From: Flammeovirgaceae bacterium UBA6059
Lineage (GTDB): Bacteria; Bacteroidota; Bacteroidia; Cytophagales; Cyclobacteriaceae
Length of the DNA: 64,000 bases
Direction of reading: 5' to 3'
NCBI GenBank assembly: GCA_002435755.1
Contig: DIYH01000049.1
Location: forward strand, 1 to 64,000
Shown: positions 51,942-60,865 of the stretch, one piece after another
How the letters are laid out: every line of letters starts with the position of its first letter
How positions within the stretch are numbered: the stretch's first letter is position 1
The notes under the pieces: model-generated
The model's input: only the letters and a program-made list of their open reading frames with translations
Told to the model about the DNA's origin: nothing
Database searches by the model: none
Program-made: the position numbers and the translations under genes

Positions 51942-52154
51942 ATGGTGGAAGTCTTCAAGACTACAATTGAAAATAGCGAGCAAGCCGGGATGGTAAAAGA
52001 GATCCTCTCCGAGCTGCTTGGGTACTCCAACGTGGCTTTTGACCTGGAGGACTGTGATAATGTTTTACGCATAGAGTCTAATAATGTAAACGCCAGATTG
52101 ATAATCAAGGCGTTGGCAATATTAAAAATCGAATGCCAGATTCTAGAAGATTGA
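51942..52154 (+). CDS. Small ferredoxin-fold protein, HMA-like
   Basis: 70 residues: VEVFKTTIENSEQAGMVKEI, then YSNVAFDLEDCDNVLRIES and a final IKALAILKIECQILED, a beta-alpha-beta-beta-alpha-beta pattern as in small heavy-metal-associated-like proteins. The usual C-x2-C metal motif is absent, so metal binding is unlikely. It starts 10 bp after the DUF3817 gene and is probably in the same operon. Confidence 0.65.
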   Translation: MVEVFKTTIENSEQAGMVKEILSELLGYSNVAFDLEDCDNVLRIESNNVNARLIIKALAILKIECQILED

Positions 52155-52334
52155 GAAGCCCTATACCTAATCGCTTCAACAAGCCTTTACAGTTTGATCC
52201 TCGTGAAAATACATCATGACGTTCCCGGTACAGTATATGTCTCGAAGTATAAATGGTGTTTTGGATCTCCTTTTGGTATAGTACGCTCAAGAAGCTGTAA
52301 TTACTCATGAAACACCGCAAGACGTCAACAACTC

Positions 52335-53057
52335 CTACACGCGACTTTCCCGCTTGAACTTGTACAGGTATGGTCGTTTGTAAGGCACACCTTCTTTCAA
52401 CTCTGGCAACCGCTCAAAAATATCGAGGCTCAACATCTTCTTCTGAAATCTACTTCTGTCCAATTTTTTATCCAGTATTTGCTCGTGCAATTGATGCAGT
52501 TGAGGCATGGTAAACTTCTCGGGTAACAAATTGAAAGAATGCTGATGGAGACTTACATCACCCTCAAGGGTTTTATGAGCTTTAACGACAATTTTCTCAT
52601 GATCAAACCACATTTCCGGTAGGCTCTTCAAGTCGTGCCAGGCATACTTCTGCGTAAAAGAGCTACCTGTCGGCTTAGCTTGTTCGATATCAACCAGCGC
52701 GTAATAACCAATAGAAACATATCTGTCATTTATCCAAATATCCTCCTTCCATGCCATACCGATTTTCTCGAAGATCTGCTTCATTTCACACGGGAAGCTC
52801 CTATCGGAATCACCAAAGACATGGAAAAGCTTTAGGTAATACTTCGCCAATCCTGTGCGCTCCAGGAGTATCCTCTTTGATGCTTCTTCAACAGATTCAT
52901 GGTGATAAACATGCCCGCCTGGCAACATCCATTGCCCATCAAACTCCAGGAGTAGCACTTTCAATTGATTGTCTCGGAACCCGATGACGACCGTATCAAT
53001 TGACAGCTGCGGAATGAATAAATGCTTACCTCGTTCAACGTATTCTTGTGCCTCCAT
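52335..53057 (-). CDS. Nudix-fold transcriptional regulator (NrtR/AraR-like) with degenerate Nudix box
   Basis: 240 residues: N-terminal Nudix-type domain (about 10-150) and a C-terminal winged helix (TMPQLHQLHEQILDKKLDRSRFQKKMLSLDIFERLPE). The Nudix box reads GHVYHHESVEEASKRILLERTGL by position, but where hydrolases have R-E-x-x-E-E it has R-I and E-R, so hydrolysis is probably lost. Family members such as NrtR and the Bacteroides AraR respond to ADP-ribose or sugars. It is divergent from the GH3 gene, with two matching dyads in the 101-bp gap, so it probably regulates that gene. Confidence 0.85.
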   Translation of the reverse strand: MEAQEYVERGKHLFIPQLSIDTVVIGFRDNQLKVLLLEFDGQWMLPGGHVYHHESVEEASKRILLERTGLAKYYLKLFHVFGDSDRSFPCEMKQIFEKIGMAWKEDIWINDRYVSIGYYALVDIEQAKPTGSSFTQKYAWHDLKSLPEMWFDHEKIVVKAHKTLEGDVSLHQHSFNLLPEKFTMPQLHQLHEQILDKKLDRSRFQKKMLSLDIFERLPELKEGVPYKRPYLYKFKRESRV

Positions 53058-53088
53058 ACTCGAAGCTCAAATCTCGTAGAAAATAATC

Positions 53089-53109
53089 ATTGTGACATAA
53101 TGCCACATA
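53089..53109. promoter_or_regulatory. Candidate operator 1 between the Nudix-type regulator and GH3
   Basis: ATTGTGAC-ATAAT-GCCACATA. It has the same ATTGTG-N9-CACA pattern as operator 2 but with a less perfect dyad. It lies about 32-52 bp upstream of the regulator gene and probably overlaps its promoter. Confidence 0.5.
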
Positions 53110-53126
53110 GGATTTTTTCCTTTATT

Positions 53127-53147
53127 ATTGTGGCATTCCGCCACAAT
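53127..53147. promoter_or_regulatory. Candidate operator 2 between the Nudix-type regulator and GH3
   Basis: ATTGTGGC-ATTCC-GCCACAAT, a perfect 8-bp dyad with a 5-bp centre, 12 bp before the GH3 start codon. It is offset from operator 1 by 38 bp. The pair fits a dimeric repressor controlling both divergent genes. Confidence 0.65.
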
Positions 53148-53158
53148 GATATAACGTT

Positions 53159-55411
53159 ATGAAAAAGACCCTGTTTATCATACTAAAAGCCATCGGCGTA
53201 TTGCTGGTGCTACTGTTGATCTTATCAGGAATCGTTTACTATACCAGCATAAACTACGATATGCCGTCACTCCATGCTGAAACTTTAGCTGCGAAGTATG
53301 GAAATACCGATGTGGATACGCAAGCACTGGCAGAAGCCCTGGTGAAAGAGATGACATTGGAAGAAAAGATCGACCAGATGTATGGCGAAAAACGCTCCCA
53401 GGCACCTAAGTTCCTGGTCAATATCCTGGGCAAAAATCGATTTCCACATGTCTATGTTGGAGAAAATGAAAGACTAAATATTCCACCCTGGGTGCTATCA
53501 GATGGTCCGCGTGGAGCGCGAGTAATGGACAAAAGCATTAATGGTGTCACCACGTTTCCGGTAGCGATGGCAAGAGGAGCAAGTTGGGATATTGATCTGG
53601 AGTATCGCATTCATGAAGTGATCGCCATAGAGATGAGGGCCAACAAAGTCAACTATGCTGCCACTCCCTGCATCAATCTACTCAGACATCCCGCATGGGG
53701 CAGAGCACAAGAGACCTATGGCGAAGACCCCTGGCACCTGGGAGAGTTTGGTGTAGCTGCGGTCAAGGCGATCGAAAGTCATAATGTCATGGCGTGTCCC
53801 AAGCATTTTGCATTAAACAGTATTGATAACTCCAGGTGGGTCGTCGATGTGCAAGTCGATGAGCGCACGCTACGAGAAGTCTACTTACCTCACTTCAAGA
53901 AGACCATCCAGGAAGGTGAACCTGCGTCTATCATGAGCGCCTACAATGCTGTTCGAGGAGAGTTTTGCGGTAGCAATAAAGAATTGCTCACTGATATACT
54001 GCGCGACGACTGGGGTTTTGAAGGTTTCGTATCTACCGATTGGGTATTTGGACTTTATGACGGTGTGGGAGGTATCAAAGCCGGTCTGGATGTGGAGATG
54101 CCTTGGCAGAATGCTTACGGCTATGATGAGATCAAAGATGGCATAGCTCAAGGAGAGATCACAGAGCAAGACCTTGATAAGATAGTGACCAGATCACTGG
54201 CAACAAGGCTGAAGTATGCGCTAATTGACGATCAGCATCAATATCCTCAAACTATGATCGGTCAACAAGCCAGTATCGACCTGGCCAGACAGGCTGCCGA
54301 AGAGAGTATGGTACTGCTTAAGAATGAGTCTGTACTGCCCTTCTCAAAAAAAACTGGTAAAACGATAGCGGTCATAGGCTCGATAGCAGATATAGAGAAT
54401 ACTGGTGATCAGGGCAGTAGTAACTCTACTCCCATCCATGTAACTACGCCCTATGAAGGTATCAAGGCGTACCATCAGCGTCTGGGTAATGAGGTCATCT
54501 TAGCTGATGGCAGTGACCTATCGGCCGCAAAAGCCATCGCTGAGGAAGCAGACGAAGTAATACTGGTAGTAGGCTTCACATTTGAAGACGAAGGGGAGTA
54601 TATCATCTTCAGCAGGGATGAAATGGAGAAATCAGCCGAGCTCGGCAAGCCCGCCGAAACCTATGGGGTAGGTGGTGATCGTGAGGACCTTAGCCTCTTA
54701 GCCAAGGACGAACAACTGATCCAGGCGCTTGCAGGTAGCAATACTAACATGGTAGTGGTCTACATAGGAGGCAGTGCTATCGACATGTCGCCATGGGAAG
54801 ACCAGGTACCTGCGATACTCTTCGCCTGGTATGCGGGTATGGAAGGGGGATCTGCACTGGCGAATATCCTGTACGGGGAGGTGAACCCAAGTGGAAAACT
54901 ACCGTTTACGATAGCTCAAAATCAAAGTGACTATCCTTATTTCACTCCTTTCACAAAGCAAATTACATACGACTATTATCATGGCTATACGTTGTTTGAT
55001 AAAGAGCAGATTACACCGGCCTACCCTTTCGGATTTGGCCTGAGCTATACCAGCTTTCAGTACGACAGCCTTAGCGTCACTCATGAGAGCATCACGGCAG
55101 ACAGTACTTTGATAGTGGATGTTGATGTCACAAATACCGGCTACATGACAGGAAAGGAGGTAGTACAATTGTACATCGGATTTGAAAACGCTACTGTAGA
55201 CCGACCTATCAAGCTATTGAGAGATTTTGAAAAAGTCGAGTTAAATGCGAGCGAAACAAAAACAGTAAGGTTGGAAGTAGATGCGAAGGACCTGGCCTGG
55301 TACAATCCCGAGATCAATGAATGGGTGATAGACGCTATGGAGTACGAGGTTTATGTAGGTAGCTCCTCAGCTACCAAGGACTTGCTTAAGGGTGCTTTTA
55401 CTATAAATTGA
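53159..55411 (+). CDS. GH3 family beta-glucosidase-type glycoside hydrolase, membrane-anchored
   Basis: 750 residues. An uncleaved-looking N-terminal anchor (FIILKAIGVLLVLLLILSGIVYY) holds the enzyme on the periplasmic side. Domain order: GH3 N-terminal barrel (TLEEKIDQMYG, WVLSDGPRGAR, MACPKHFALNSI) with nucleophile Asp294 in GFVSTDWVFG, the alpha/beta C-domain (AAEESMVLLKNESVLPF, VVYIGGSAIDMSPW), and a fibronectin-III-like end (VTNTGYMTGKEVVQLYI). It removes terminal beta-linked glucose (or xylose or glucosamine) from oligosaccharides. Probably repressed by the divergent Nudix-type regulator. Confidence 0.93.
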   Translation: MKKTLFIILKAIGVLLVLLLILSGIVYYTSINYDMPSLHAETLAAKYGNTDVDTQALAEALVKEMTLEEKIDQMYGEKRSQAPKFLVNILGKNRFPHVYVGENERLNIPPWVLSDGPRGARVMDKSINGVTTFPVAMARGASWDIDLEYRIHEVIAIEMRANKVNYAATPCINLLRHPAWGRAQETYGEDPWHLGEFGVAAVKAIESHNVMACPKHFALNSIDNSRWVVDVQVDERTLREVYLPHFKKTIQEGEPASIMSAYNAVRGEFCGSNKELLTDILRDDWGFEGFVSTDWVFGLYDGVGGIKAGLDVEMPWQNAYGYDEIKDGIAQGEITEQDLDKIVTRSLATRLKYALIDDQHQYPQTMIGQQASIDLARQAAEESMVLLKNESVLPFSKKTGKTIAVIGSIADIENTGDQGSSNSTPIHVTTPYEGIKAYHQRLGNEVILADGSDLSAAKAIAEEADEVILVVGFTFEDEGEYIIFSRDEMEKSAELGKPAETYGVGGDREDLSLLAKDEQLIQALAGSNTNMVVVYIGGSAIDMSPWEDQVPAILFAWYAGMEGGSALANILYGEVNPSGKLPFTIAQNQSDYPYFTPFTKQITYDYYHGYTLFDKEQITPAYPFGFGLSYTSFQYDSLSVTHESITADSTLIVDVDVTNTGYMTGKEVVQLYIGFENATVDRPIKLLRDFEKVELNASETKTVRLEVDAKDLAWYNPEINEWVIDAMEYEVYVGSSSATKDLLKGAFTIN

Positions 55412-55430
55412 TCAGTCTATCGAGGTATGT

Positions 55431-55454
55431 TGAGATACAGCGCTACTTATCTCA
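55431..55454 (+). terminator. Hairpin 20 bp past the GH3 stop, weak terminator candidate
   Basis: TGAGATA (55431-55437) pairs with TATCTCA (55448-55454), loop 10 nt. No T-run follows, so it may only stabilise the 3' end. Confidence 0.3.
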
Positions 55455-55643
55455 GGGACGTAGATATTTGAAGCTTCATGACTCTTCATAATATCTAATT
55501 ATCCGCCTCATCTTAGGCTCTCTAAAATCTTCTTTTTAAGCCATTTTGTTGTCATATGGTGACACAATGAACGGTAGCCTAGTCAACTTCTCCTATATGC
55601 TTTCAGCGATTGTCGTATCGTCATGCTCTCCTGTCATCTACTC

Positions 55644-55678
55644 AAGAAGCAAGCTGAGAGATAGGGCTTTTGCTTCTT
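55644..55678 (-). terminator. 9-bp inverted repeat past the minus-strand hydrolase, terminator candidate
   Basis: AAGAAGCAA (55644-55652) and TTGCTTCTT (55670-55678) are exact complements with a 17-nt loop, 53 bp past the stop of the gene at 55731-57125. The minus-strand tail is only weakly T-rich. Confidence 0.35.
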
Positions 55679-55730
55679 ACTTATTCCGTCTGGATAAGTC
55701 AGCACACGCTTTATAAATGCTAGCACCAGC

Positions 55731-57125
55731 CTAATCTTCCACCTTCAAATTCTTGACATACCCTTTCGACATTTTGACCGCCTCTTTCAATTCTATATTA
55801 GCGAAGTGCTCCTCAAGCTCAACGAGTGAGACACTAGATTCATAGGGTGAAAATCGATGTGCCTCTTGAAGAACGAAGTAGGCAGCTCTTGGCCATAAGT
55901 CGTACTCATTTTGGTTTTGAGTCGCGACTTTGGCACAAATGCCAAACCATTCCTCATTCATATTATTCTGACCATTCTTAACATCTAGGTAGTAGCCACC
56001 GTTGTGCCATGTTGCCGTATTATCATGAACGTCCAGGTTCTTTTCTTGGTCGTATTTCCACCACCCATCGCTAAACTGAAATGTGAATCCACCAATGGTA
56101 TTTTCCGCACCGCCGATACCAGCTGCATTAGCATAGATCTCTTTCCAATTGCCTAGCGTATAATAAGCTTGCGACTCCTGGTCTTCAGCGTTTGTAATAA
56201 CGTTAAATGCATCCGCCCCAACCTCTGTAAACATTAGCGGCTTGTCAAGTTTTGCCTTCACGCGTTGGAAAGTATCGCCAAAAGATACTCCTCGGTAGAT
56301 ATTCGTACCAAAAACATCCACAGCGTCACATTCTTCATTGATGATATCAATGAACATCAAGTCCCCATTACAAATGGCAATGGGATGTTGGTCATCAACG
56401 GCTTTCATTGCCTTTGCTCCTTCGTTGAAGAGACTATACATATGTCGCGCTCTCTGGGCAGCTTTTTGGTCTAAGCTAAGCTCGTTTTCTGACGACCCTT
56501 GAGCTTCATTTTCCTTGTTGAGTAAAAAGAGCTTGTACATGGCTCTCGTTTCCGGTAGAGGTTCCCTTGTTTTCTTGAGTGAATTTTGGGCTTCAGTATC
56601 TTCATAGAAAAGACCATAGTTGTTCTCATTTCCGAGTAAGTACATTAGCAGCCCCGGTGTGTCTTTGTACTCGTTTGCTAATCTGCTCGCCTCTCCTATT
56701 AAGAGTTCTTTAACCTTGGAATTGCTGTAATCAGTGTTAGGTACCCAGACCCCATCAATACTTAGTCCATATCTTCCAAAGGGATAATTCAACATGGTGT
56801 AGATACCATGATTATCGTAGATATAGGTGATCCACTGCTTTGGGATGCCAGTGTAGATCCGTAGTGTATTGACTCCCAAACCTTTCACCAGTGCCATTTC
56901 TTCATCCAGTACCGATCTTATGAATTCATCAGGTTGATTCCACAAGCTATAGGTATAATTTGTTCCGATAGGAAAATGGTCCCAGTTCATACCCTTCACC
57001 ATAAAATCTTTACTATCAACCTGCAGCTTAAAACTAGCATCACTTTGCTCCACTACCACCTGGGCTTCTCCGGTATGGATGAGCAAGAGTCCAATCAATA
57101 AAAAGGTGATATAGTGAATCTTCAT
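55731..57125 (-). CDS. Secreted clan GH-A glycoside hydrolase (GH2/GH5/GH72-like TIM barrel)
   Basis: 464 residues with signal peptide (ITFLLIGLLLIHTGEAQ). The barrel starts FMVKGMNWDHFPIG, GVNTLRIYTGIPKQW; the acid/base Glu is in YLLGNENNYG and the nucleophile Glu in MFTEVGADAF, the two-glutamate pattern of clan A retaining enzymes. The FxVKGxNW opening and short pre-barrel strand recall GH2-type and beta-1,3-glucanosyltransferase-like (GH72) proteins; the family cannot be fixed. Periplasmic or exported. It is on the opposite strand to the rest of the cluster, 114 bp from the AraC gene. Confidence 0.8.
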   Translation of the reverse strand: MKIHYITFLLIGLLLIHTGEAQVVVEQSDASFKLQVDSKDFMVKGMNWDHFPIGTNYTYSLWNQPDEFIRSVLDEEMALVKGLGVNTLRIYTGIPKQWITYIYDNHGIYTMLNYPFGRYGLSIDGVWVPNTDYSNSKVKELLIGEASRLANEYKDTPGLLMYLLGNENNYGLFYEDTEAQNSLKKTREPLPETRAMYKLFLLNKENEAQGSSENELSLDQKAAQRARHMYSLFNEGAKAMKAVDDQHPIAICNGDLMFIDIINEECDAVDVFGTNIYRGVSFGDTFQRVKAKLDKPLMFTEVGADAFNVITNAEDQESQAYYTLGNWKEIYANAAGIGGAENTIGGFTFQFSDGWWKYDQEKNLDVHDNTATWHNGGYYLDVKNGQNNMNEEWFGICAKVATQNQNEYDLWPRAAYFVLQEAHRFSPYESSVSLVELEEHFANIELKEAVKMSKGYVKNLKVED

Positions 57126-57239
57126 AGCAGTGTTAGTGCAAGATGGTATGAACGTCGTATACAGTGTTTAGTGCGATTAGGGTGCTTATCAATATCCAGG
57201 TTTATTGCGTTAAATTGACATTCGAAGTTGTCCATAAAC

Positions 57240-58349
57240 ATGAATTGGCCAGAAGTATTTAAAGGTATACAACTATGCATTGGCTTTCAGCTAATGCTGA
57301 TCGCAATCTTTTTGTTGACCAGTCAGCAAAAAAGGAATTATCTCTTGGGCACTTACACCATTCTGATCAGCATTTCTTCCTTGAGCAGCGGACTTTATGC
57401 TTATCTGGAAGGTACCCCAATGCTGAGTTTTTTGTTTGGTGCGCACCTGATCATTTTTCATGCGCCGCTGCTCTTCCTCTATATCAAGTCTTTGGGTGAA
57501 GAACAATCCTCCGTCAAGTACCACTTCATTTTTCCGGTGCTCTATACCTGCTACTATTTGATTTTGAAGTTGTTCTTTACCGACTTTTTCAGCAATCATA
57601 GCCTTCAACTGCTCATTGTGCATTTGTTCCTTTCCGTGGTTTATACAGGCACTTACTTCTACTCTGGTTCGAGCTATTTTCACCTTCGGCTCAATGATTC
57701 GCTTAAGCAGAAAGCACTCAGGAAGTTCCGGTTGTTCTATGTGATCACCAATGTGCATTCCATAAGCCTTTACTCGCTGATGGCTATTTCATATGTCACC
57801 TACCTGTATTTTCCCAACGACTTACCCTACTTCAATGAGCATATCGTCCCTTACATTTTCTCTATTATCGTGTACATCCATCCTGTGACAAGCATTATTT
57901 TCATCACTTATCTCCTATCGGAAACACACTCTCTGCAGTCGTTGATACTCACCAAAGGCATTACCAAAAGTGCCGCCTTGCGGAATAATAGATCACAAAT
58001 TGTCTCAGGTGTTGAACGACTGATCGATATTGAAAAGAGATATAAAAATCCCGAGTTTGGTTTGAAGCAGCTCTCTAAAGAAATTGACATTAGCGACAAA
58101 GAACTGGCTGAGTATTTCTCCGAAGAACTGTCTACTTCATTTAATGACTACCTCCATAGAAAAAAGATCCAAGAGTTTAAACAACTCATAAAAGCAGATA
58201 CCGATGATACCTACAGCCTTGAAGGGGTGGCTCAACTTGCTGGATTCAATTCGAAAGCCACTTTTTATAGGGTATTTAAAAGACTAGAAGGTATCACGCC
58301 TGCTCAATATCGAGAGCAGCATGCCAAAGACGTGTATACAGTACATTAA
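57240..58349 (+). CDS. Membrane-bound AraC family regulator (seven-helix type)
   Basis: 369 residues from the ATG at 57240 (a TTG at 57228 is in frame). About seven hydrophobic helices cover residues 5-235 (GIQLCIGFQLMLIAIFLLT, LLGTYTILISISSLSSGLY and others), followed by an AraC domain (GLKQLSKEIDISDKELAEYF, LEGVAQLAGFNSKATFYRVFKRLEGITP). It is located between two glycoside hydrolase genes and is a likely activator of them. Divergent from the minus-strand hydrolase. Confidence 0.87.
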   Translation: MNWPEVFKGIQLCIGFQLMLIAIFLLTSQQKRNYLLGTYTILISISSLSSGLYAYLEGTPMLSFLFGAHLIIFHAPLLFLYIKSLGEEQSSVKYHFIFPVLYTCYYLILKLFFTDFFSNHSLQLLIVHLFLSVVYTGTYFYSGSSYFHLRLNDSLKQKALRKFRLFYVITNVHSISLYSLMAISYVTYLYFPNDLPYFNEHIVPYIFSIIVYIHPVTSIIFITYLLSETHSLQSLILTKGITKSAALRNNRSQIVSGVERLIDIEKRYKNPEFGLKQLSKEIDISDKELAEYFSEELSTSFNDYLHRKKIQEFKQLIKADTDDTYSLEGVAQLAGFNSKATFYRVFKRLEGITPAQYREQHAKDVYTVH

Positions 58350-58386
58350 TCAAGATTCCTTTTGGTCAATTCTGTTAGACGATCTT

Positions 58387-58407
58387 GTCTCAAACTACGT
58401 TTGAGAC
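58387..58407. promoter_or_regulatory. 9-bp perfect dyad upstream of the GH26-like gene
   Basis: GTCTCAAAC-TAC-GTTTGAGAC, a 21-bp palindrome 38 bp past the AraC stop. A shorter relative, GTCTC-N9-GAGAC, lies at 58445-58463, 17 bp before the GTG start of the hydrolase. Two related dyads in a promoter region suggest a dimeric repressor; a 3-nt loop makes a terminator less likely. Confidence 0.5.
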
Positions 58408-58444
58408 ACCTAAACGCATGTTTTTCCATGGATTATACTCTTGG

Positions 58445-58463
58445 TCTCTTCATATTTGAGACT
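58445..58463. promoter_or_regulatory. Second GTCTC..GAGAC dyad upstream of the GH26-like gene
   Basis: GTCTC-TTCATATTT-GAGAC, sharing its ends with the perfect dyad at 58387-58407 but with a shorter centre (9 against 11 bp) and less internal symmetry. Confidence 0.4.
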
Positions 58464-58479
58464 GGTGAATATTGACTCA

Positions 58480-59574
58480 GTGATTACAAAGACCCTACGG
58501 CACTTATCAATTACAATGCTTATCGGCCTCAACTGTTGGAATAGTATTGCGGTAGCCCAAAAGAAAGCGAACAAGGAGATTTCTACGGAAGTAGACCCTG
58601 AGTTTATCTATGATTATGAGCAAACCAAGTACGTGCCGTCTACTGACAAAACCTTACTTTTTGTTGGGCAGAATCAAAGCAATATCAATGAGTATAGAGC
58701 CTTCACTAACTTCAGTAACTACCCGGCAGGCTGGTCCGCTTACTGGGCGGTGACAGAGTTTTCCGGATTTGAAGGCCCATGGACTACTTCATCAGGAGAC
58801 ACCCAGGACCACCATTTCCTGGCCAAGGATTTTGATAACATGGTACTGCATAGCGCCATGTGGATGGTTGGGAAATGGGGAGTTGCGCGGAGCACCCTGA
58901 ACGGAACTTATGATGAAGTCATCGTGCAATATGCTCAATGGGCTAAGACAGTTGATCGTCCGATCTACTTGCGATTAGGATATGAATTTGACGGTCCTCA
59001 CAATGCTTTCGAGCCTGAAGAGTATGTAGAGGCTTATCGATACATTGTCGACATCATGCGAGCTGAAGGTGTCACGAATGTCGCATATGTTTGGCATTCA
59101 TACGCTGCTCCGACTTATAAAGGATATCCGGTGACTGACTGGTATCCTGGAGATGAGTACGTCGACTGGGTCGGAATCTCAGTATTCTTCCAGCCTTATG
59201 AGGATATTTTCAACCACAAAGAAACGAACACGGTTCTTGATTTCGCCAAGGAGAAAAAGAAACCGGTGATGATCGCAGAGTCCAATCCGGTCAAAGGCAT
59301 AAGCACAAAAAGAAGTGGCGCCAAAGTCTGGGATGATTGGTTCGTAGACTTCTTTTCATTCTGCTATCAGAAGAATATCAAAGCCATTGCTTTCATCAAT
59401 GAAAACTGGCCAAGATTGAGGATTGACGGCATAGAAGAGTGGAAGGACGCTCGACTGTATAACAATGATAAAGTCGCTGAAGCTTGGTTAGAAGAAACCA
59501 ATAAAGAACGGTACCTTAAGCAGTCTCCTGAACTCTACGAGCTGCTGGGTTATGTCAAAAATCGAGAGGATTAA
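58480..59574 (+). CDS. Secreted GH26-like glycoside hydrolase
   Basis: About 364 residues. The GTG at 58480 gives a good signal peptide (ITKTLRHLSITMLIGLNCWN..AVAQ); the ATG at 58516 loses the basic end and earlier TTG/GTG starts overlap the dyad. Clan A barrel with acid/base Glu in YLRLGYEFDGPHN (codon 58984) and nucleophile Glu in VMIAESNPV (codon 59278), plus VDWVGISVFF, all typical of GH26. Known GH26 enzymes cut beta-mannans or mixed-linkage glucans; the substrate here is not determined. First gene of a plus-strand run through 62203. Confidence 0.78.
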   Translation: MITKTLRHLSITMLIGLNCWNSIAVAQKKANKEISTEVDPEFIYDYEQTKYVPSTDKTLLFVGQNQSNINEYRAFTNFSNYPAGWSAYWAVTEFSGFEGPWTTSSGDTQDHHFLAKDFDNMVLHSAMWMVGKWGVARSTLNGTYDEVIVQYAQWAKTVDRPIYLRLGYEFDGPHNAFEPEEYVEAYRYIVDIMRAEGVTNVAYVWHSYAAPTYKGYPVTDWYPGDEYVDWVGISVFFQPYEDIFNHKETNTVLDFAKEKKKPVMIAESNPVKGISTKRSGAKVWDDWFVDFFSFCYQKNIKAIAFINENWPRLRIDGIEEWKDARLYNNDKVAEAWLEETNKERYLKQSPELYELLGYVKNRED

Positions 59575-59626
59575 TCATCAATAATCAATATTATCCGTTC
59601 ACCTCTTTACCTAATTCTGATAAGTC

Positions 59627-60034
59627 ATGAAAACCAAACTTCTAACACTCGCAATGCTACTTGGTATCGCAATTGGATGCCAACAACAAAGCACCACCCC
59701 TCCTAGTTCTGATACACAAGGGCTCATAAAAGTAACCATCATGTACCCTAATGATGAAGGCGCAACATTTGATATGGATTACTATCGTGAAAAACACATG
59801 CCTATGCTTGCAGAACTGTTTGGCAAGGCCATGATCAAATATGAGATCGATCAGGGTATTCGCGGTAGAACCCCTGAGGACAATCTGCCTTTTCTAGCTA
59901 TAGGCTATCTGTATTTCAACTCTGTCCCTGAGTATGAGAAAGCATTTGGCCTCAATGCTGAAACCATTTTAAGTGACATCCCCAACTACACCAACGTCAG
60001 ACCTGTAGTCCAGATGAGTGAGGTAATCAAATAA
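59627..60034 (+). CDS. EthD-domain lipoprotein
   Basis: 135 residues with lipoprotein signal LTLAMLLGIAIGC, a low-complexity linker and a single EthD-type dimeric ferredoxin fold (IKVTIMYPNDEGATFDMDYY, EKHMPMLAELFG, then AIGYLYFNSVPEYEKAFG). EthD domains normally occur in the cytosol in ether or polyketide degradation; a lipid anchor is uncommon. It lies 52 bp after the GH26-like gene. Confidence 0.82.
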   Translation: MKTKLLTLAMLLGIAIGCQQQSTTPPSSDTQGLIKVTIMYPNDEGATFDMDYYREKHMPMLAELFGKAMIKYEIDQGIRGRTPEDNLPFLAIGYLYFNSVPEYEKAFGLNAETILSDIPNYTNVRPVVQMSEVIK

Positions 60035-60053
60035 TAGTTCATCATAGATTTAC

Positions 60054-60851
60054 ATGGCTACCGGTATTAGACCTCATCATCAGCGCGCTATCGACAATCT
60101 GGTCGCGGAATACGAAAATGATCACCGATTTCAAGGGATCATCATTGGTGGATCAGTTGCCAAAGGGTGCGGAAGACCCGACTCGGACATTGATTTCATG
60201 ATCATTGCCACGGATGAGGAGTTTGCCAGCAGGCAAAAGACTGGTGACCTGTTTATCAACAGAAGCGACCTGACGGACTATGAAGGTGGCTTTGTCGATG
60301 GTAAGGTCATTGACATGGCCTATCTGCATAAGGTTGTTGAAAAGGGCAATGAGCCGACCCGAGCCGCTTTTGATGGCGCCTTTGCCGCCTACTCCAAAAT
60401 CGATAACCTGGATGCAATTATCAAGTCGATTACGCTCTATCCGGAAGAAACCAGAATGGACAAGATCCAACAGTTTTACTCCATGGCCTTTATCCAGCAC
60501 TGGCTCATGGGAGAAGCTGAGCGACATGACAATCTCTATACGCGCACGAGAGCAGCCTCTCAATTGGTGCTATTTTCCGGTAGGCTCATTCTAGCTCACA
60601 ACAAGGTCTTTTTCCCTTACCATAAATGGTTCTATGAATACCTCGGTAGATGTCCAGAAAAACCAGCAGGACTCATTGATAAAATGAATCAACTGCTGAG
60701 CACGCCAAACATCGAGAGTGCTGATGACCTGTTCAAAAGTATAAGGGAGTTCCAGGATTGGAGAGTCCCTGACATTGAGGCCTTTCGATGGTTTATGGAG
60801 GATGTGGAATGGGCCTGGATGGATGATCGCGCCAGTCTCGAAGACTGGTAA
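60054..60851 (+). CDS. Nucleotidyltransferase family protein (MNT/KNT type)
   Basis: 265 residues. The catalytic motif is IIGGSVAKGCGRPDSDIDFM (GGS and two Asp). The C-terminal two thirds is helical (FYSMAFIQHWLMGEAE, WFYEYLGRCPEKPAGL), similar to aminoglycoside and streptomycin nucleotidyltransferase-like proteins. It would transfer a nucleotide from NTP to a small molecule or protein. Located between the EthD lipoprotein (19 bp) and a hydrolase (14 bp) in the same run. Confidence 0.82.
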   Translation: MATGIRPHHQRAIDNLVAEYENDHRFQGIIIGGSVAKGCGRPDSDIDFMIIATDEEFASRQKTGDLFINRSDLTDYEGGFVDGKVIDMAYLHKVVEKGNEPTRAAFDGAFAAYSKIDNLDAIIKSITLYPEETRMDKIQQFYSMAFIQHWLMGEAERHDNLYTRTRAASQLVLFSGRLILAHNKVFFPYHKWFYEYLGRCPEKPAGLIDKMNQLLSTPNIESADDLFKSIREFQDWRVPDIEAFRWFMEDVEWAWMDDRASLEDW

Positions 60852-60865
60852 TGGTAAAACGTTAA

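Larger units (their letters stand above)
55412..55730. other. Intergenic region, 319 bp, between convergent genes
   Basis: It holds two hairpins: TGAGATA/TATCTCA (55431-55454) just after GH3, and AAGAAGCAA/TTGCTTCTT (55644-55678) just after the minus-strand hydrolase. A TTGTTGTC..GACACAAT sequence near 55546-55567 resembles the operators at 53.1 kb but with a different spacer. No coding signal. Confidence 0.55.

Noticed and set aside
52193..52320. Possible short coding remnant reading VKIHHDVPGTVYVSKYKW
   Set aside because: The stretch looks protein-like in one frame, but it is short, has no start, and I cannot match it to a family.
55546..55567. Third operator of the Nudix-type regulator
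   Set aside because: It has TTGTTGTC and GACACAAT arms, but the spacing differs from the ATTGTG-N9-CACA pattern of the two better sites.
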